Source: Gammaproteobacteria bacterium (GTDB lineage Bacteria; Pseudomonadota; Gammaproteobacteria; SZUA-152). From it: 64,000 bases of DNA. Positions 37,247 through 46,719 of this stretch are shown one piece after another; positions within the stretch are counted from its first letter, which is position 1, and every line of letters begins with the position of its first letter. The stretch covers positions 1 to 64,000 of the forward strand of contig JAADGF010000022.1 in the NCBI GenBank assembly GCA_013152545.1, given 5' to 3'. The notes below the pieces were generated by a model. The model did not search any database. It worked only from the letters and a program-made list of their open reading frames with translations, and was not told where the DNA came from. The translations under genes and the position numbers were made by a program.

Positions 37247-40111
37247 TCACTCAATTGCCACATCAAACAACTCACTGCGCTCTAACTTGGCATAACGCAC
37301 GGGACGCAATTTACGTAATGCAATAAAACTTTTCTTGACCCATTGATCGTAAACGCCCGTTTTGACACGCCCCGCGTTAGTTTCGTGTATTTCGATCGCT
37401 TTTTCCTCGAAAGGGAAAGCCTGCTCTTCGAGTAATAAACCATATTGCTCCAATTCAGTTGGTGACAAACCCACTGGACGCTGCGAGGCGAATAATCCAC
37501 GACTGAAATCATTATAGACTTCCGCAATACGGTAAGTTGATGCGGTTGTTACTGCCGCAACGCCATAATTGGCCGCTTTAGTGTATGCCTCGATGCATTT
37601 TTGCATTGCTGCTTTTTTCTTTTTAAGGTTCTTTTTAAGTGGCAACACCAGGTGAATATTCCGATATAACTGATAGGTGGGTTCTGCTAATTCCAGTGCA
37701 GCGCTGGCCGCTAGAAAACGAGTGCGCTCAGTGGCCTGCCCCCCATCATTAGTCTTGACGATGTCAAGCAATAGCTGTTTTCGTTTTTTGTGATTGCCGC
37801 GTTTTTTATAGATATCCGCAACCTTTTGACGGGCTTCGATGGATTGCTCAATGGGCTCATTAAAGTACTTCACGTAACGTGTATAAATATCAGCTGCGGC
37901 AGATTGTTTACCTGCTTTTTCATAAAACTCAGCTATCTGCCACAATAAAGCACGTTTACGCTCAGGGTTTGTCTCACCCGCATATATCGTGTCATAGGTT
38001 TGCGCAGCCTGAGCCCAGTTACCCGTCTTTTCATAGGCAAACGCTAATTTTTCGGTGGCGTCCTTTACGAATTTATGCGTCGGAAAATCGCGGACAAATC
38101 GGCTTAATACCATTATATTTTGTTTCCAAGCACTGATCTCTGCCAACGCGGCAGCAGCATCATATTCCGCGACGGGCCTAACGGATGAATCCGGCGCTAA
38201 ATCGCCTACCCGTAGAAAATGCTTCGCCGCTTCCCGATACTCGCCTTTGGCACGCGCCTGCTCGCCTTGTTTGTAGATCGCAGCAGCAAGGCGTTCACTG
38301 TGCACCTTTCGGTCTTTGTCATTGGTCGCACTGAGTTGCAAGCGCGCCATACTGGCTTGCTCTGCCTCGATATGGTTACCCAGCCCGAACTCTGCAGAAG
38401 CAATGATCGCCCAGGCCGAGGCTTTAAAAGCCTTACTGATACCAACACTTGCATCAAGTTTCAGCACCTGTTTTGCAGTGGCAGAGGCTTCTCCAATACG
38501 TTTTAAGTCGAGCAATTCCTCCGATGTTTTTAATAACACTGACGGCGTTCGTTGGTCACCGGGAAATGCCTTTGCAAATCGCAATGAGCTATCCACTGTT
38601 TGATGCCGTTTTGCTGCGCGCCGATCCCCCGCCAGTGTATCTATAATTTTTTGATGGGCAAGTAAAGCAGCATAACCTGCCTCGGCGCTTTTCGTATTCG
38701 CACTATAGTTATACGCCGTTTTTTCGTATTCGATAGCGGCATTAGCATAGTCCTTGGTTTCCAGCAGTATTTCAGCCAACAAAAAATTCATTTCTGCCGC
38801 TTTAGTATCCGCTGGAAATGAACGCACATATTCACGGTACCAGTGGGCTGCAGCATTATAGTCATTGGTTTTTTTGGATTTTTGTGCCTTGGCATGATAG
38901 TGACGAGCCAGATCATCTAAATTAGATTTAATAAATGGCGATATATCATCTAACAACTGACGATCATGGCGCGACCAATAAGCCTTGCCGATAGCATAAG
39001 TCGTTACAAAGTCCGACTTGGCAACGGTAAGTTTGTTGGTAAAACCACCTTTCTCATAAATATTGATAACCTGAACTAAAAACTTGGGCGCTTCCCGGCT
39101 TTTGGGATACGCTGCCGCAAAGGCCTTAAAGGCGTTTGCGGCATCTTCAAAGCGCTCCTGTTTTAGATATAAGTTTCCTAACCCCTGATAAATACGGTGT
39201 TCGTACTTTCGCCAACCATAGAGCTTTGAAAACTCTCGAATCGTTTTTGTATTATCCTGAAACGAGTATGACAAACTGACTACACGCAGCGTATCGTCCA
39301 TCAATTCTTTATCAGAACGGGAAAAATTATCGTAATGCCCACCGCCATCAAAATGTAAATCCAGTAATTTGTAAAATGAGAAACGGGCTTGTTCCAAGCG
39401 ACCGACTTTAAAAAGTGACCAACCGTGCTTATAGAGCGATCGCTCATAATATTTCGAATCCCGATTAGACAATACATAACCATAAGCACGACTGGCATTC
39501 TTATAGTCTTTAAACGAAAAATAAATCTCCCCGCGACGGAACTGTACCTCCTCCACGTGTTTAGTATCCGGGTATTCCTTAACGATACGATCCAGCACCT
39601 TTAAAGATTTTTTGTTCTGACCACTTAAATCATAAGCGCGCGCCAATTGATAAAGTATTTTTTCGTTGTCCCGCCCTTTCGGATACCGTGCTAATAGTCG
39701 TTCATATTGCTTCGCAACGTTGGAATAATCGCCTAAATCTTCATCTACCGGCGCATTAGTGCCCTCAATGGTTTCCAGTTTGTCGCGACGCTGCTCCACA
39801 GCCAGTGTATCTTGCTCCTCCCGGCTTTCCAGTTGGATATCGGCTAGCCGTTCCAAGGCAATCGCACGTAACTCCTGGTTGTCAGTATTTTTGGCAAAAT
39901 CTTTATAGCGCTGTCGGGCATCAGACTTGTTAGCCGTTGGCAATTTTTGTGGCGTTATTTTAATCGCTCGCTTTTGCAACGAACCCAGCGTTGCCATTTC
40001 TCCTTTGTTTGATGTACTGCAAGCCCCCAGCAACAGAATGGCTAAACTAACAACAGGAACGAATACAATCGTTTTTATGTGCTTTCGATTAAACATATTA
40101 CTCAATCTCAA
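37247..40111 (-). CDS. Large TPR lipoprotein
   Basis: A 954-residue lipoprotein with signal VVSLAILLLGAC (Cys near 31) and many tetratricopeptide repeats. Clear ones are ILYQLARAYDLSGQNKKSL, VQFRRGEIYFSFKDYKNAS, GLGNLYLKQERFEDAANAF, FLLAEILLETKDYANAAIEY and LAFAYEKTGNWAQAAQTYD. The repeats match those that bind partners in outer-membrane assembly and Agl/gliding-type complexes. The start is a TTG at 40111 with GGAG five bases before it; it overlaps the upstream gene's stop by four bases (TTGA). An ATG at 40096 is an alternative. Membrane-attached in the periplasm by the lipid. Confidence 0.82.
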   Translation of the reverse strand: MRLSNMFNRKHIKTIVFVPVVSLAILLLGACSTSNKGEMATLGSLQKRAIKITPQKLPTANKSDARQRYKDFAKNTDNQELRAIALERLADIQLESREEQDTLAVEQRRDKLETIEGTNAPVDEDLGDYSNVAKQYERLLARYPKGRDNEKILYQLARAYDLSGQNKKSLKVLDRIVKEYPDTKHVEEVQFRRGEIYFSFKDYKNASRAYGYVLSNRDSKYYERSLYKHGWSLFKVGRLEQARFSFYKLLDLHFDGGGHYDNFSRSDKELMDDTLRVVSLSYSFQDNTKTIREFSKLYGWRKYEHRIYQGLGNLYLKQERFEDAANAFKAFAAAYPKSREAPKFLVQVINIYEKGGFTNKLTVAKSDFVTTYAIGKAYWSRHDRQLLDDISPFIKSNLDDLARHYHAKAQKSKKTNDYNAAAHWYREYVRSFPADTKAAEMNFLLAEILLETKDYANAAIEYEKTAYNYSANTKSAEAGYAALLAHQKIIDTLAGDRRAAKRHQTVDSSLRFAKAFPGDQRTPSVLLKTSEELLDLKRIGEASATAKQVLKLDASVGISKAFKASAWAIIASAEFGLGNHIEAEQASMARLQLSATNDKDRKVHSERLAAAIYKQGEQARAKGEYREAAKHFLRVGDLAPDSSVRPVAEYDAAAALAEISAWKQNIMVLSRFVRDFPTHKFVKDATEKLAFAYEKTGNWAQAAQTYDTIYAGETNPERKRALLWQIAEFYEKAGKQSAAADIYTRYVKYFNEPIEQSIEARQKVADIYKKRGNHKKRKQLLLDIVKTNDGGQATERTRFLAASAALELAEPTYQLYRNIHLVLPLKKNLKKKKAAMQKCIEAYTKAANYGVAAVTTASTYRIAEVYNDFSRGLFASQRPVGLSPTELEQYGLLLEEQAFPFEEKAIEIHETNAGRVKTGVYDQWVKKSFIALRKLRPVRYAKLERSELFDVAIE

Positions 40112-41997
40112 TTCTGCTCCGAAGCAATATCCTGGAGTCGCGCCAAAGAGAACTGCGCTTGATCCATGTATTCACTCAGGCGTTCTTTAAGCCAGGATAA
40201 CTCCGCGATAATAATATCCTGCACTTGCTGTTGCTGCAGTGCATAAACCGTATCGATACGCGCTTGAAGCTCTTTTACTCGTTTGCCCATACGCACTATT
40301 TGGCGATCATAACCTTCAAACCCCTTCGGTGCGCGCTTTTTTGCCAGCTGTATGTTCTTTTGCTGAGTCTCGGTTTTTTTTATTTCTCTATCCAACTGAT
40401 TCAGTCCCTTACGCATATTCCAGGCACGCTGATTAAAAGACGTACTAATCTCCCACTCAAGCAAACCGCGGTAAAGACGGTATTTATTTTCATAACGACC
40501 GTATTGCTTGGTATTCATGCGCTGCCCAACTTTCTGTAGGCGCTCTTTAATGGTGTCGAGGCGATTGAGCAATTTTGCTTCCTTTCCTGTCGCTACCGCC
40601 CTAATATCCTGTTCATAGACAATGCGCCTGTATTCTTCTTCATATAAGGTTTTTTCATCTTTAACGGCGACTAATTTGAAATCACCTTCTCCCGGCATTA
40701 AGCGCGGCAATCGTTCCTCATATGCCTGACGCCGCAAGCGCAGCATGTCTTTGTAAGTCGGGATGGCATTTCCCCAGTATTTTAAATTGTTTCGCAATAA
40801 TTGCAGATCACGTAAATTTTTTATTGCTTCATGAAATTGGTGGCCTGACACAATGCCGGTAATAAACCGAAATTCAGGCACTTCCTGCAATAAGCCTTTT
40901 TCACTGATAACGCCTGTTTTTTCGCCTAATGCCTGTGACACCAGGTAGCTCATCAACTCACCATTACGCACCTCTTTCATAGCACCATCCAGGCGCAGCT
41001 TTTCATCTTTAAATAAAGTGATTGCCTCAAGGTAAGACTGCATCGATTGAGGATATGCCTTTAACTGCTCCAGCGCATACCCCACGGCCAACTGTGACTC
41101 ATAGACCGAAGAGTCTGTTAGTTTTCGTGAACGTAACTCCATCCAGGACGTCAGCGCAGACTCAAAGTCTTTCTGCATTGCGTGAGACCAGCCAAAGCCT
41201 AACAAAGCTTTATTGGAAAATGGGCCTTTGAGTCGTACAAGCTGGAAAAAAGCGCGGGCTTTGCTGGATTCTTCTTGACCCAATAAAGCATACCCTAAGG
41301 CAAGATTAGCCTTATCCCGCAACGCTAGCACCTCAGCATCAGTGTCTTTTATACGCCCTACTTCAGCCAGATATTCCGCTCCTTCAATTTCCCGACCGCT
41401 ACGAAACAATGAAATACCGAGGTTATATTTTGCAAAAACTGCATCGACAGAGTGGCCTGGCAATTTTTCCAAAATCGTTGAAGCCTGTTTAAACTCACCG
41501 CGCGCCATTAATAAGTTTGCCAACAATAAATGGCTTTCGGCAAGCATATCTTTTTTAAGGGAACCTTGAATTTGCTCAAAAGCGCGAATGGCATCGTCCT
41601 GCAACCCCTTTTGATACCGAATTTTGCCGATGGAAAACCAAGTTTCATCCCGGATATGCGGTGCCACACCATCGTCAATCAAACGGCTAAACACTAATTC
41701 GGCCTCTTGATGTAAACCATAGGATAATAACAAGCCACCCAACAATAAATCGGAATCGTCCAGATGGTGAGGAATACGGCCAAGTTCCTTGGATGCCATA
41801 AGGTGAACGGCAGCATCGAAATACTTCCCCCTGAAAAAATTATAAAGCACAACGCCATAATCCAGGTCACGAACAACGGTGCTTTTTTTAGCCGAACCCG
41901 CCCAAGCCAAGCCAGGTATCGTCAGGCTTAGCAACAATACCAGCAAACCTGGTATTTGATGTATTTTCCATTTTTTAAGCTGTTTAACAAATACCAC
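40108..41997 (-). CDS. Large periplasmic TPR protein with coiled-coil C-terminus
   Basis: A 629-residue protein, start GTG at 41997, with a signal peptide ending AWA-GSAKKS. The N-terminal part (about 30-340) is a TPR superhelix: VVLYNFFRGKYFDAAVHL, GLLLSYGLHQEAELVFSRL, SHLLLANLLMARGEFKQAS, and FGWSHAMQKDFESAL. The C-terminal part (about 430-629) is largely helical with long charged heptads (IKERLQKVGQRMN, LDREIKKTETQQKNIQLAKK, RMGKRVKELQARIDTV). It lies between the coiled-coil protein and the TPR lipoprotein, overlapping the latter. Probably part of the same complex. Confidence 0.8.
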   Translation of the reverse strand: MVFVKQLKKWKIHQIPGLLVLLLSLTIPGLAWAGSAKKSTVVRDLDYGVVLYNFFRGKYFDAAVHLMASKELGRIPHHLDDSDLLLGGLLLSYGLHQEAELVFSRLIDDGVAPHIRDETWFSIGKIRYQKGLQDDAIRAFEQIQGSLKKDMLAESHLLLANLLMARGEFKQASTILEKLPGHSVDAVFAKYNLGISLFRSGREIEGAEYLAEVGRIKDTDAEVLALRDKANLALGYALLGQEESSKARAFFQLVRLKGPFSNKALLGFGWSHAMQKDFESALTSWMELRSRKLTDSSVYESQLAVGYALEQLKAYPQSMQSYLEAITLFKDEKLRLDGAMKEVRNGELMSYLVSQALGEKTGVISEKGLLQEVPEFRFITGIVSGHQFHEAIKNLRDLQLLRNNLKYWGNAIPTYKDMLRLRRQAYEERLPRLMPGEGDFKLVAVKDEKTLYEEEYRRIVYEQDIRAVATGKEAKLLNRLDTIKERLQKVGQRMNTKQYGRYENKYRLYRGLLEWEISTSFNQRAWNMRKGLNQLDREIKKTETQQKNIQLAKKRAPKGFEGYDRQIVRMGKRVKELQARIDTVYALQQQQVQDIIIAELSWLKERLSEYMDQAQFSLARLQDIASEQN

Positions 41998-42025
41998 GGC
42001 TATGCCCCCGGTTAATCCTTTATGA

Positions 42026-42568
42026 CTACTCCCATTCTTTTACAATAAATTCAGGTTGAAGTTTTTGAGACACATCGGTAATTTTCAACTCCAAGTATTT
42101 AGTGCCCGAACCTTTTTCGAAAACATGCGTAGTACCCCGACTATATTCACGGCCATTAGGCCCCGGCCCCTTGAACACCGCCACTATTTCACGTTTACCT
42201 TTTTTTACATTTCCGATGTAAAGTCGCTGTACACCGCCCCGGGACAGCGCCTCACGCTCCTGCTGGGTGTAGAGATAATTAGCGACAATTTTTTCATCTA
42301 TTTTAAGTTGGACTGAATCTAACTTGAAGTAGTTACCAACATCCGTCGATAAAAAAACCGCTATTTGAGTACTGGTGGGAAATAATAACTCTTCCTCTAA
42401 AATAAACAGATCCCTGTTCAGCTTCATCACTTCTGTTTTCAGTGACTGCACTTTATCATCCAGCATCGCCGCACGGTTATCCGCCGAAAACCCAGCTGGA
42501 GTCACCAAAACAGCCGCCATTATGATGAGCAGAATTTTCAATGTCACTTTTACAACGTCTATTTTCAC
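42026..42568 (-). CDS. Periplasmic coiled-coil/beta protein of the TPR cluster
   Basis: A 180-residue secreted protein: signal peptide to about 29 (LIIMAAVLVTPAGFSA), a short coiled coil (LDDKVQSLKTEVMKLNRDLFILEEELL, quoted in part) and a beta-rich C-terminus with FLSTDVGNYFKLDSVQLKID and GGVQRLYIGNVKKGKREIVAVF. Proteins of this form often carry the misleading label dihydrolipoamide acyltransferase in databases; there is no lipoyl site here. It is 28 bases from the large TPR gene downstream and 177 bases from the DUF3570 gene upstream. Function unknown; likely an adaptor in the same envelope complex. Confidence 0.68.
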   Translation of the reverse strand: MKIDVVKVTLKILLIIMAAVLVTPAGFSADNRAAMLDDKVQSLKTEVMKLNRDLFILEEELLFPTSTQIAVFLSTDVGNYFKLDSVQLKIDEKIVANYLYTQQEREALSRGGVQRLYIGNVKKGKREIVAVFKGPGPNGREYSRGTTHVFEKGSGTKYLELKITDVSQKLQPEFIVKEWE

Positions 42569-42745
42569 AACATTTGTCCCCGTGTTGTCAGGTTCATTAT
42601 TGGTACAATTTTGTTGTTATTTGGCAAAATTTATTACATTTCAGCGTTAATCCCAGTTACTGCTGGTAAATGCGATTGAATAAGCATCTCCAGCAATAAT
42701 GGCCACCCAAACATCAAACGACTCTCACGTTATCCCTAAAAAAGG

Positions 42746-43963
42746 TTAATACCATACCGAGATATAAAACTGAACCACATCAGCGGAAAATACAAATAGC
42801 TTGCCCAGATCATCAATGTCATCTGGGTCACTGGTATCATAATCTGTGAAATTATCGAATGTAAAATTCATACGGTCAAACGAAAAACTCAGGCTGCCTC
42901 GATCAAAATGCCACCAACCATTTTTCATAAAATCGTAACTAACGCCCAAACCAAAAGACTGGCTATTGAACTGGCTGAGTTCTTTGTCACGCCCTCTAAA
43001 GGTCAACGTGTCTTCATTTTGCTCAAAAACATCCTTATAAAATGTTGCCGCAGTTTGCGTATACAAACGGTAACGAACATCTACAATCCAGTTCTCGCCC
43101 AACGGATGAGTGTACTCGATTTTATAGGTTTGCGCCTTAATTCCCCAAGTATCCTCGAAATACTTAAATTCCGTGCGAATCGCTGCCCGATACGGTAAAA
43201 AATAATTCGCTCTTAATGCAATAGCATCACTGGTGCGTGTCCCCGGATAGCGTTCTGAAATAAAACCCGGTACTTCGATGCCATTTACAAATACAGGATT
43301 GAGCTCATGAATACGTGCACTTCGGTAGGGATTTTGTGTGTATCCCTCATCAGTTATTGCCTCAAAAGCCAGGCTCATGATTAGGTTTTTAGTCATAACC
43401 TGGGAAACACTCAAACGGTAATTCCGCCGCTCCAGGGACCTTTCACCAAACCCCGGGTCGGTACCAATCAGGTTACCATTCGAATCATATCGGTTACGGC
43501 GCACTTGATCTGAACCAACAGAATGTCCGAGGCTCACGGTGGTTAAGCCGCTCAGCATACTGTGGCTAATCCCAAAATGATAAGAATCGGACGAATAATC
43601 GTTTTCTTCGCTATTAGTGTAACCTAACGACATATTCGTATTATCAAATAACAAGTCAACCCCTAGACTTTTCTCTTCGCGCTCTTCCGTATAAGGGCTA
43701 GCAGTCGTGCGCACATCAATCGAGGCGCTAGAGACCGCGTCAGTGTAATAATTTGTATATATTGAGCTATGTTTGCCAATTTGTTTACGCAATAAAATCG
43801 AGGGCCCATCGACGCTTACGCCATCGCCGTCATACCCGTGGTATAACACATCAGCGCGGTCTTCGGGCAAAATCGCCGCCATCAACGGCACACTTATGCC
43901 AAACAAGGCATAAATGAGTGCGACCAACCACGTGGGCCAATGTCGGATCTTAATTACAGCCAC
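42746..43963 (-). CDS. DUF3570 outer-membrane barrel protein
   Basis: Started at the GTG at 43963, which overlaps the DUF4266 stop by 14 bases and follows a GGTGGGGG ribosome site; the frame extends to 44056 but only inside the neighbour. The 405-residue product has a signal peptide and long alternating beta strands (ILLRKQIGKHSSIYTNYYTDAVSSASIDV, quoted in part), as in DUF3570 proteins, ending YISVWY. DUF3570 is usually paired with DUF4266 and a TlpA-type protein, often also ApbE, and I see the first three in that order. A role in an outer-membrane redox or copper/flavin-related system is inference. Confidence 0.82.
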   Translation of the reverse strand: MAVIKIRHWPTWLVALIYALFGISVPLMAAILPEDRADVLYHGYDGDGVSVDGPSILLRKQIGKHSSIYTNYYTDAVSSASIDVRTTASPYTEEREEKSLGVDLLFDNTNMSLGYTNSEENDYSSDSYHFGISHSMLSGLTTVSLGHSVGSDQVRRNRYDSNGNLIGTDPGFGERSLERRNYRLSVSQVMTKNLIMSLAFEAITDEGYTQNPYRSARIHELNPVFVNGIEVPGFISERYPGTRTSDAIALRANYFLPYRAAIRTEFKYFEDTWGIKAQTYKIEYTHPLGENWIVDVRYRLYTQTAATFYKDVFEQNEDTLTFRGRDKELSQFNSQSFGLGVSYDFMKNGWWHFDRGSLSFSFDRMNFTFDNFTDYDTSDPDDIDDLGKLFVFSADVVQFYISVWY

Positions 43964-44189
43964 AACCCCCACCTGTTCCTGATTCTGCACCCCGTGCACC
44001 TTCGCGCGCCTGGTGCACATGATTACGGTAACTTTCCGCAACCGGGTCACGGGCAAAACTCATGATGGGGTCTGCCATATTGGCTCGCTCATAAGGTTTG
44101 ACCCAAGGCTCAATACTACTACAGCCGACACTTAGCCCCGATAGCAGTGTAACGCTGAGCACCAAGAACAATAGCTGGCATTTATTCAC
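43950..44189 (-). CDS. DUF4266 lipoprotein with GGGCGCN tail
   Basis: Taken from the GTG at 44189 (79 residues); the frame is open to an ATG at 44240. It is a small lipoprotein (LLSGLSVGC) with the DUF4266 pattern: WVKPYERANMADPIMSF, VAESYRNHVHQAREGARGAES and the C-terminal GTGGGCGCN. The Gly-Cys tail is the family's hallmark and looks like a metal or heme-binding, or covalently modified, end. The stop overlaps the next gene, DUF3570, so the two are coupled. Confidence 0.82.
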   Translation of the reverse strand: MNKCQLLFLVLSVTLLSGLSVGCSSIEPWVKPYERANMADPIMSFARDPVAESYRNHVHQAREGARGAESGTGGGCGCN

Positions 44190-44284
44190 GACGACTCTCA
44201 CTTTGAACAAAAAAACCTTGTGAAAATTGATGTAACACATTTAGTTTGTGTAACTATTTAGTGTGTGTCAATGTGGTTGCGGTA

Positions 44285-44797
44285 TTACTCTCTCATGAGT
44301 TCCCGAATTTGTTTTTCATATTCGTCTTCGTATCCTGGCTCATAGCTCTGATACAGGTAGCGCAGGTTTCCGTCACGATCAATCAAATAGGTGCTGGGCA
44401 TGGCATCTACATTGTAGCGTTTGCTGACATTGTTGCTGTCATCAAACAAAACAGGGAAAGTGACTGGCACTTCACGTAGCCATCGCTTTGCTTTAACAAG
44501 GTTTTGCTCAACATTAATCGCCCATAACGTAAAACCTGCGTCACGATACTTGAGATACAATTCATTTAAGACCGGCATTTCCTCACGGCATGGCTTACAC
44601 CAGGACGCCCAAAAATTTACCATCACCACCTCACCACGGCGCTCACTGAGCTTTAAATTATCGCCACGAACACTTTTCAACGTGAAATCCGGTGCTTTGC
44701 CTTTTGCTGGTTCAGCCTTGACCCAGGACACAAGCAACAGCAGGGCAAGCAGGACCGATGCCGTCGTCACTGGCTTTGTACCTGCTCTATTATTCAT
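44285..44797 (-). CDS. TlpA-like thioredoxin-fold thiol-disulfide protein
   Basis: A 170-residue periplasmic protein with signal peptide (LLALLLLVSWVKA) and a TlpA/ResA-type thioredoxin domain. The redox motif is NFWASWCKPCREEMP (Cys-Lys-Pro-Cys), followed by LWAINVEQNL, PVLFDDSNNVSKRYNV and the cis-proline MPSTYLIDRDG. Such proteins reduce disulfides, for example of apocytochrome c or of copper-binding partners. It heads the TlpA-DUF4266-DUF3570 unit, 95 bases before DUF4266. With a c-type diheme protein and Cys-rich partner nearby, that role is plausible. Confidence 0.88.
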   Translation of the reverse strand: MNNRAGTKPVTTASVLLALLLLVSWVKAEPAKGKAPDFTLKSVRGDNLKLSERRGEVVMVNFWASWCKPCREEMPVLNELYLKYRDAGFTLWAINVEQNLVKAKRWLREVPVTFPVLFDDSNNVSKRYNVDAMPSTYLIDRDGNLRYLYQSYEPGYEDEYEKQIRELMRE

Positions 44798-44928
44798 AAA
44801 CGACCTCTTTTTTAGTTATTGTTGCCACTACCTTCACCTCAAAAACCATGTGCTGCTAGTGTAGTGTATCAACTAGTGTAACCCTTATAATTCAACCATC
44901 TAAAACCAGTTATCAACAGAACCTAGCA

Positions 44929-45621
44929 TCAGAAGAAAAAAGTAATACCCGTATGCAACTCCAGATTGTTAGTTGTTTTTTTCACGCCCAATAAATCCAT
45001 ATCAAAAATATGGTTACGAAAATCCACGTGAATTGCCATCCAATCAGTCGCAATAAACCGGTATCCCACTCCAGTATTAATGGTAAAGGCGTCGTCGCCA
45101 GCAAATTTAGTATTACCGATGCCTGCAATAAGATAAAAAGCCGTGTAGAAGGACCAATTTGCCGTAACGAATGCTTCACCGGGCAGTAGGTTGTAACCGA
45201 TAGAAAAATTGTAGTAGCTTAATTTGCGCTCATCATCATTTAAGATTGCCAGCCTGGCAAATTCCTCTAATGTGGATTCTCGCGTATTGCTTTGCCCTGC
45301 CGCAAGTTCTAGAAAAAAATCCTCCGTAATATGATACGCCAACCGTACACCGACGACAGGGTTAGTACCGAAATCTTCGGTGCTGTACAATCCCCCGAAA
45401 ATACCCACTTCAAGATCTTCCGTATCAATTTTTGCCTCTATAATTTCTTTGCGTTCCACTTCAGGGTTAATCAATGGCTGCCCCGCAGGTAACGGACCTT
45501 CAAGCGCAATAACAGGCAATGCCGCAACGAGCGAAACCAGCGCAACCAAGCTAGCAACACGATTGCTGCGCCTGACACGATTGAGCCATCTTAAAAAAAG
45601 AATGAAAACCCTAATTTCCAT
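44929..45621 (-). CDS. Outer-membrane beta-barrel protein
   Basis: A 230-residue protein whose ATG at 45621 lies inside the previous gene (overlap 31 bases), so it is translated by coupling. The N-terminus is a hydrophobic signal after a basic start (LVALVSLVAALPVIALEG). The rest shows eight-strand-type barrel pattern (VGIFGGLYSTEDFGTNPVVGVRLAYHITEDFFLEL, quoted in part) and ends GITFFF, the terminal aromatic signature for outer-membrane insertion. Similar to the barrel part of the upstream protein, so the two are probably paralogues. Confidence 0.75.
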   Translation of the reverse strand: MEIRVFILFLRWLNRVRRSNRVASLVALVSLVAALPVIALEGPLPAGQPLINPEVERKEIIEAKIDTEDLEVGIFGGLYSTEDFGTNPVVGVRLAYHITEDFFLELAAGQSNTRESTLEEFARLAILNDDERKLSYYNFSIGYNLLPGEAFVTANWSFYTAFYLIAGIGNTKFAGDDAFTINTGVGYRFIATDWMAIHVDFRNHIFDMDLLGVKKTTNNLELHTGITFFF

Positions 45622-46415
45622 TCAAGAAATTCTCCATTATCTTCATCGCTGATAAATGAAACATACTGTTTAACATCACCTCTGAACACAAAACGCCGGG
45701 TTAAATAAGCACGTACGCCGATGCCCGCATTTGCAGTTACATCACTGGTTTCTTTTGCCAACAGAAATGTGGCTCGCGGTGAATTTCGCAAATGTCCCAC
45801 GCCCAGTGTAAAAAAGGGAGATACTCGCCAACCAGGAAAAGGAGTGGACTGAACATTAAGATCGATCAAAATACTATTGGTAAACGTACCTGATGCCTGA
45901 GAAACAGCTAATTCTACTGATAAATTTTCTGTAAAATTATAACCGCTATAAACCGTCATTAGCGCTGCGCCTTCAAAATCACCCGCTAACACACCAAATT
46001 CAACATCTCGCTGGCGAAAGTCCTGTCGCTTAACATTCGCAAATTTAGTTTGCCGACCCGGCGTCGCTAAGGTTTGCTCAATTTGATCAATATACGCCCA
46101 TCCCTCTTTGCCATCCTTTGCCTTAACGCGAAACCAGTCGGTACGTCGTTTGATCAATTCTATCCAATCATGCCGCTCAATAACATGGTAAACGGGAAAC
46201 CCTCGTCCTGGGCCGGTGTGCAACTCAACATAAGGATCCGCCACTTGCAATCGTAAATAAGCCTCGCCATCAGCGGCCTGCACATGTTGTACACCTAAAA
46301 ACCACAAGACAAATACGAACAAAAACCAATGCCGCCAGGCAGGAATCGAATAAAGATAGATCCATTTTTGTCCATGCCTGCAATGAGTTGCAAGTTCCAA
46401 TTGATTATCTCGCAT
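45591..46415 (-). CDS. SH3-domain outer-membrane barrel protein
   Basis: A 274-residue protein. The signal is long (ends HVQA-ADGEAYL). A bacterial SH3 domain follows (about 55-115: LRLQVADPYVELHTGPGRGF, WFRVKAKDGKEGWAY), which binds peptidoglycan in many proteins. Then comes a barrel (about 140-274: VEFGVLAGDFEG, MTVYSGYNFTENLSVELAVS, WRVSPFFTLGVGH, WKLGFSFFF). The combination of a wall-binding SH3 domain and an outer-membrane barrel suggests a tie between the two layers. It is the first of the coupled pair. Confidence 0.78.
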   Translation of the reverse strand: MRDNQLELATHCRHGQKWIYLYSIPAWRHWFLFVFVLWFLGVQHVQAADGEAYLRLQVADPYVELHTGPGRGFPVYHVIERHDWIELIKRRTDWFRVKAKDGKEGWAYIDQIEQTLATPGRQTKFANVKRQDFRQRDVEFGVLAGDFEGAALMTVYSGYNFTENLSVELAVSQASGTFTNSILIDLNVQSTPFPGWRVSPFFTLGVGHLRNSPRATFLLAKETSDVTANAGIGVRAYLTRRFVFRGDVKQYVSFISDEDNGEFLEWKLGFSFFF

Positions 46416-46719
46416 CGTGAAAATTTACGCTCCCTACCAGAGGGAGTCTATAACAGGCATACAGCAGGCAATGTACTGATCGGCATTATACTAAATTTGC
46501 ATGCACAAATTTTACCGTCATACGTAATTTACAAGCCATTTTAACAAATGCCACTTCATATACCTTATCGGCAGCACCTGAGCTCCTTTAAGGTGGTATT
46601 TTGTGCATTTGTGATCTAAAGATATATTGTAACAATTGGAGCCGATTAATGGCGACTTAACTCACAGCGCAACAAACAGTGCAGCAACATTTTATCGTAA
46701 TGGAGAAACCCAGTAACAA
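46416..46719. other. Intergenic region upstream of the minus-strand envelope run
   Basis: About 300 bases without a supported gene. It lies between the diheme lipoprotein gene and the SH3-barrel gene and probably holds the promoter of the latter. I see no clear operator. Confidence 0.4.
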
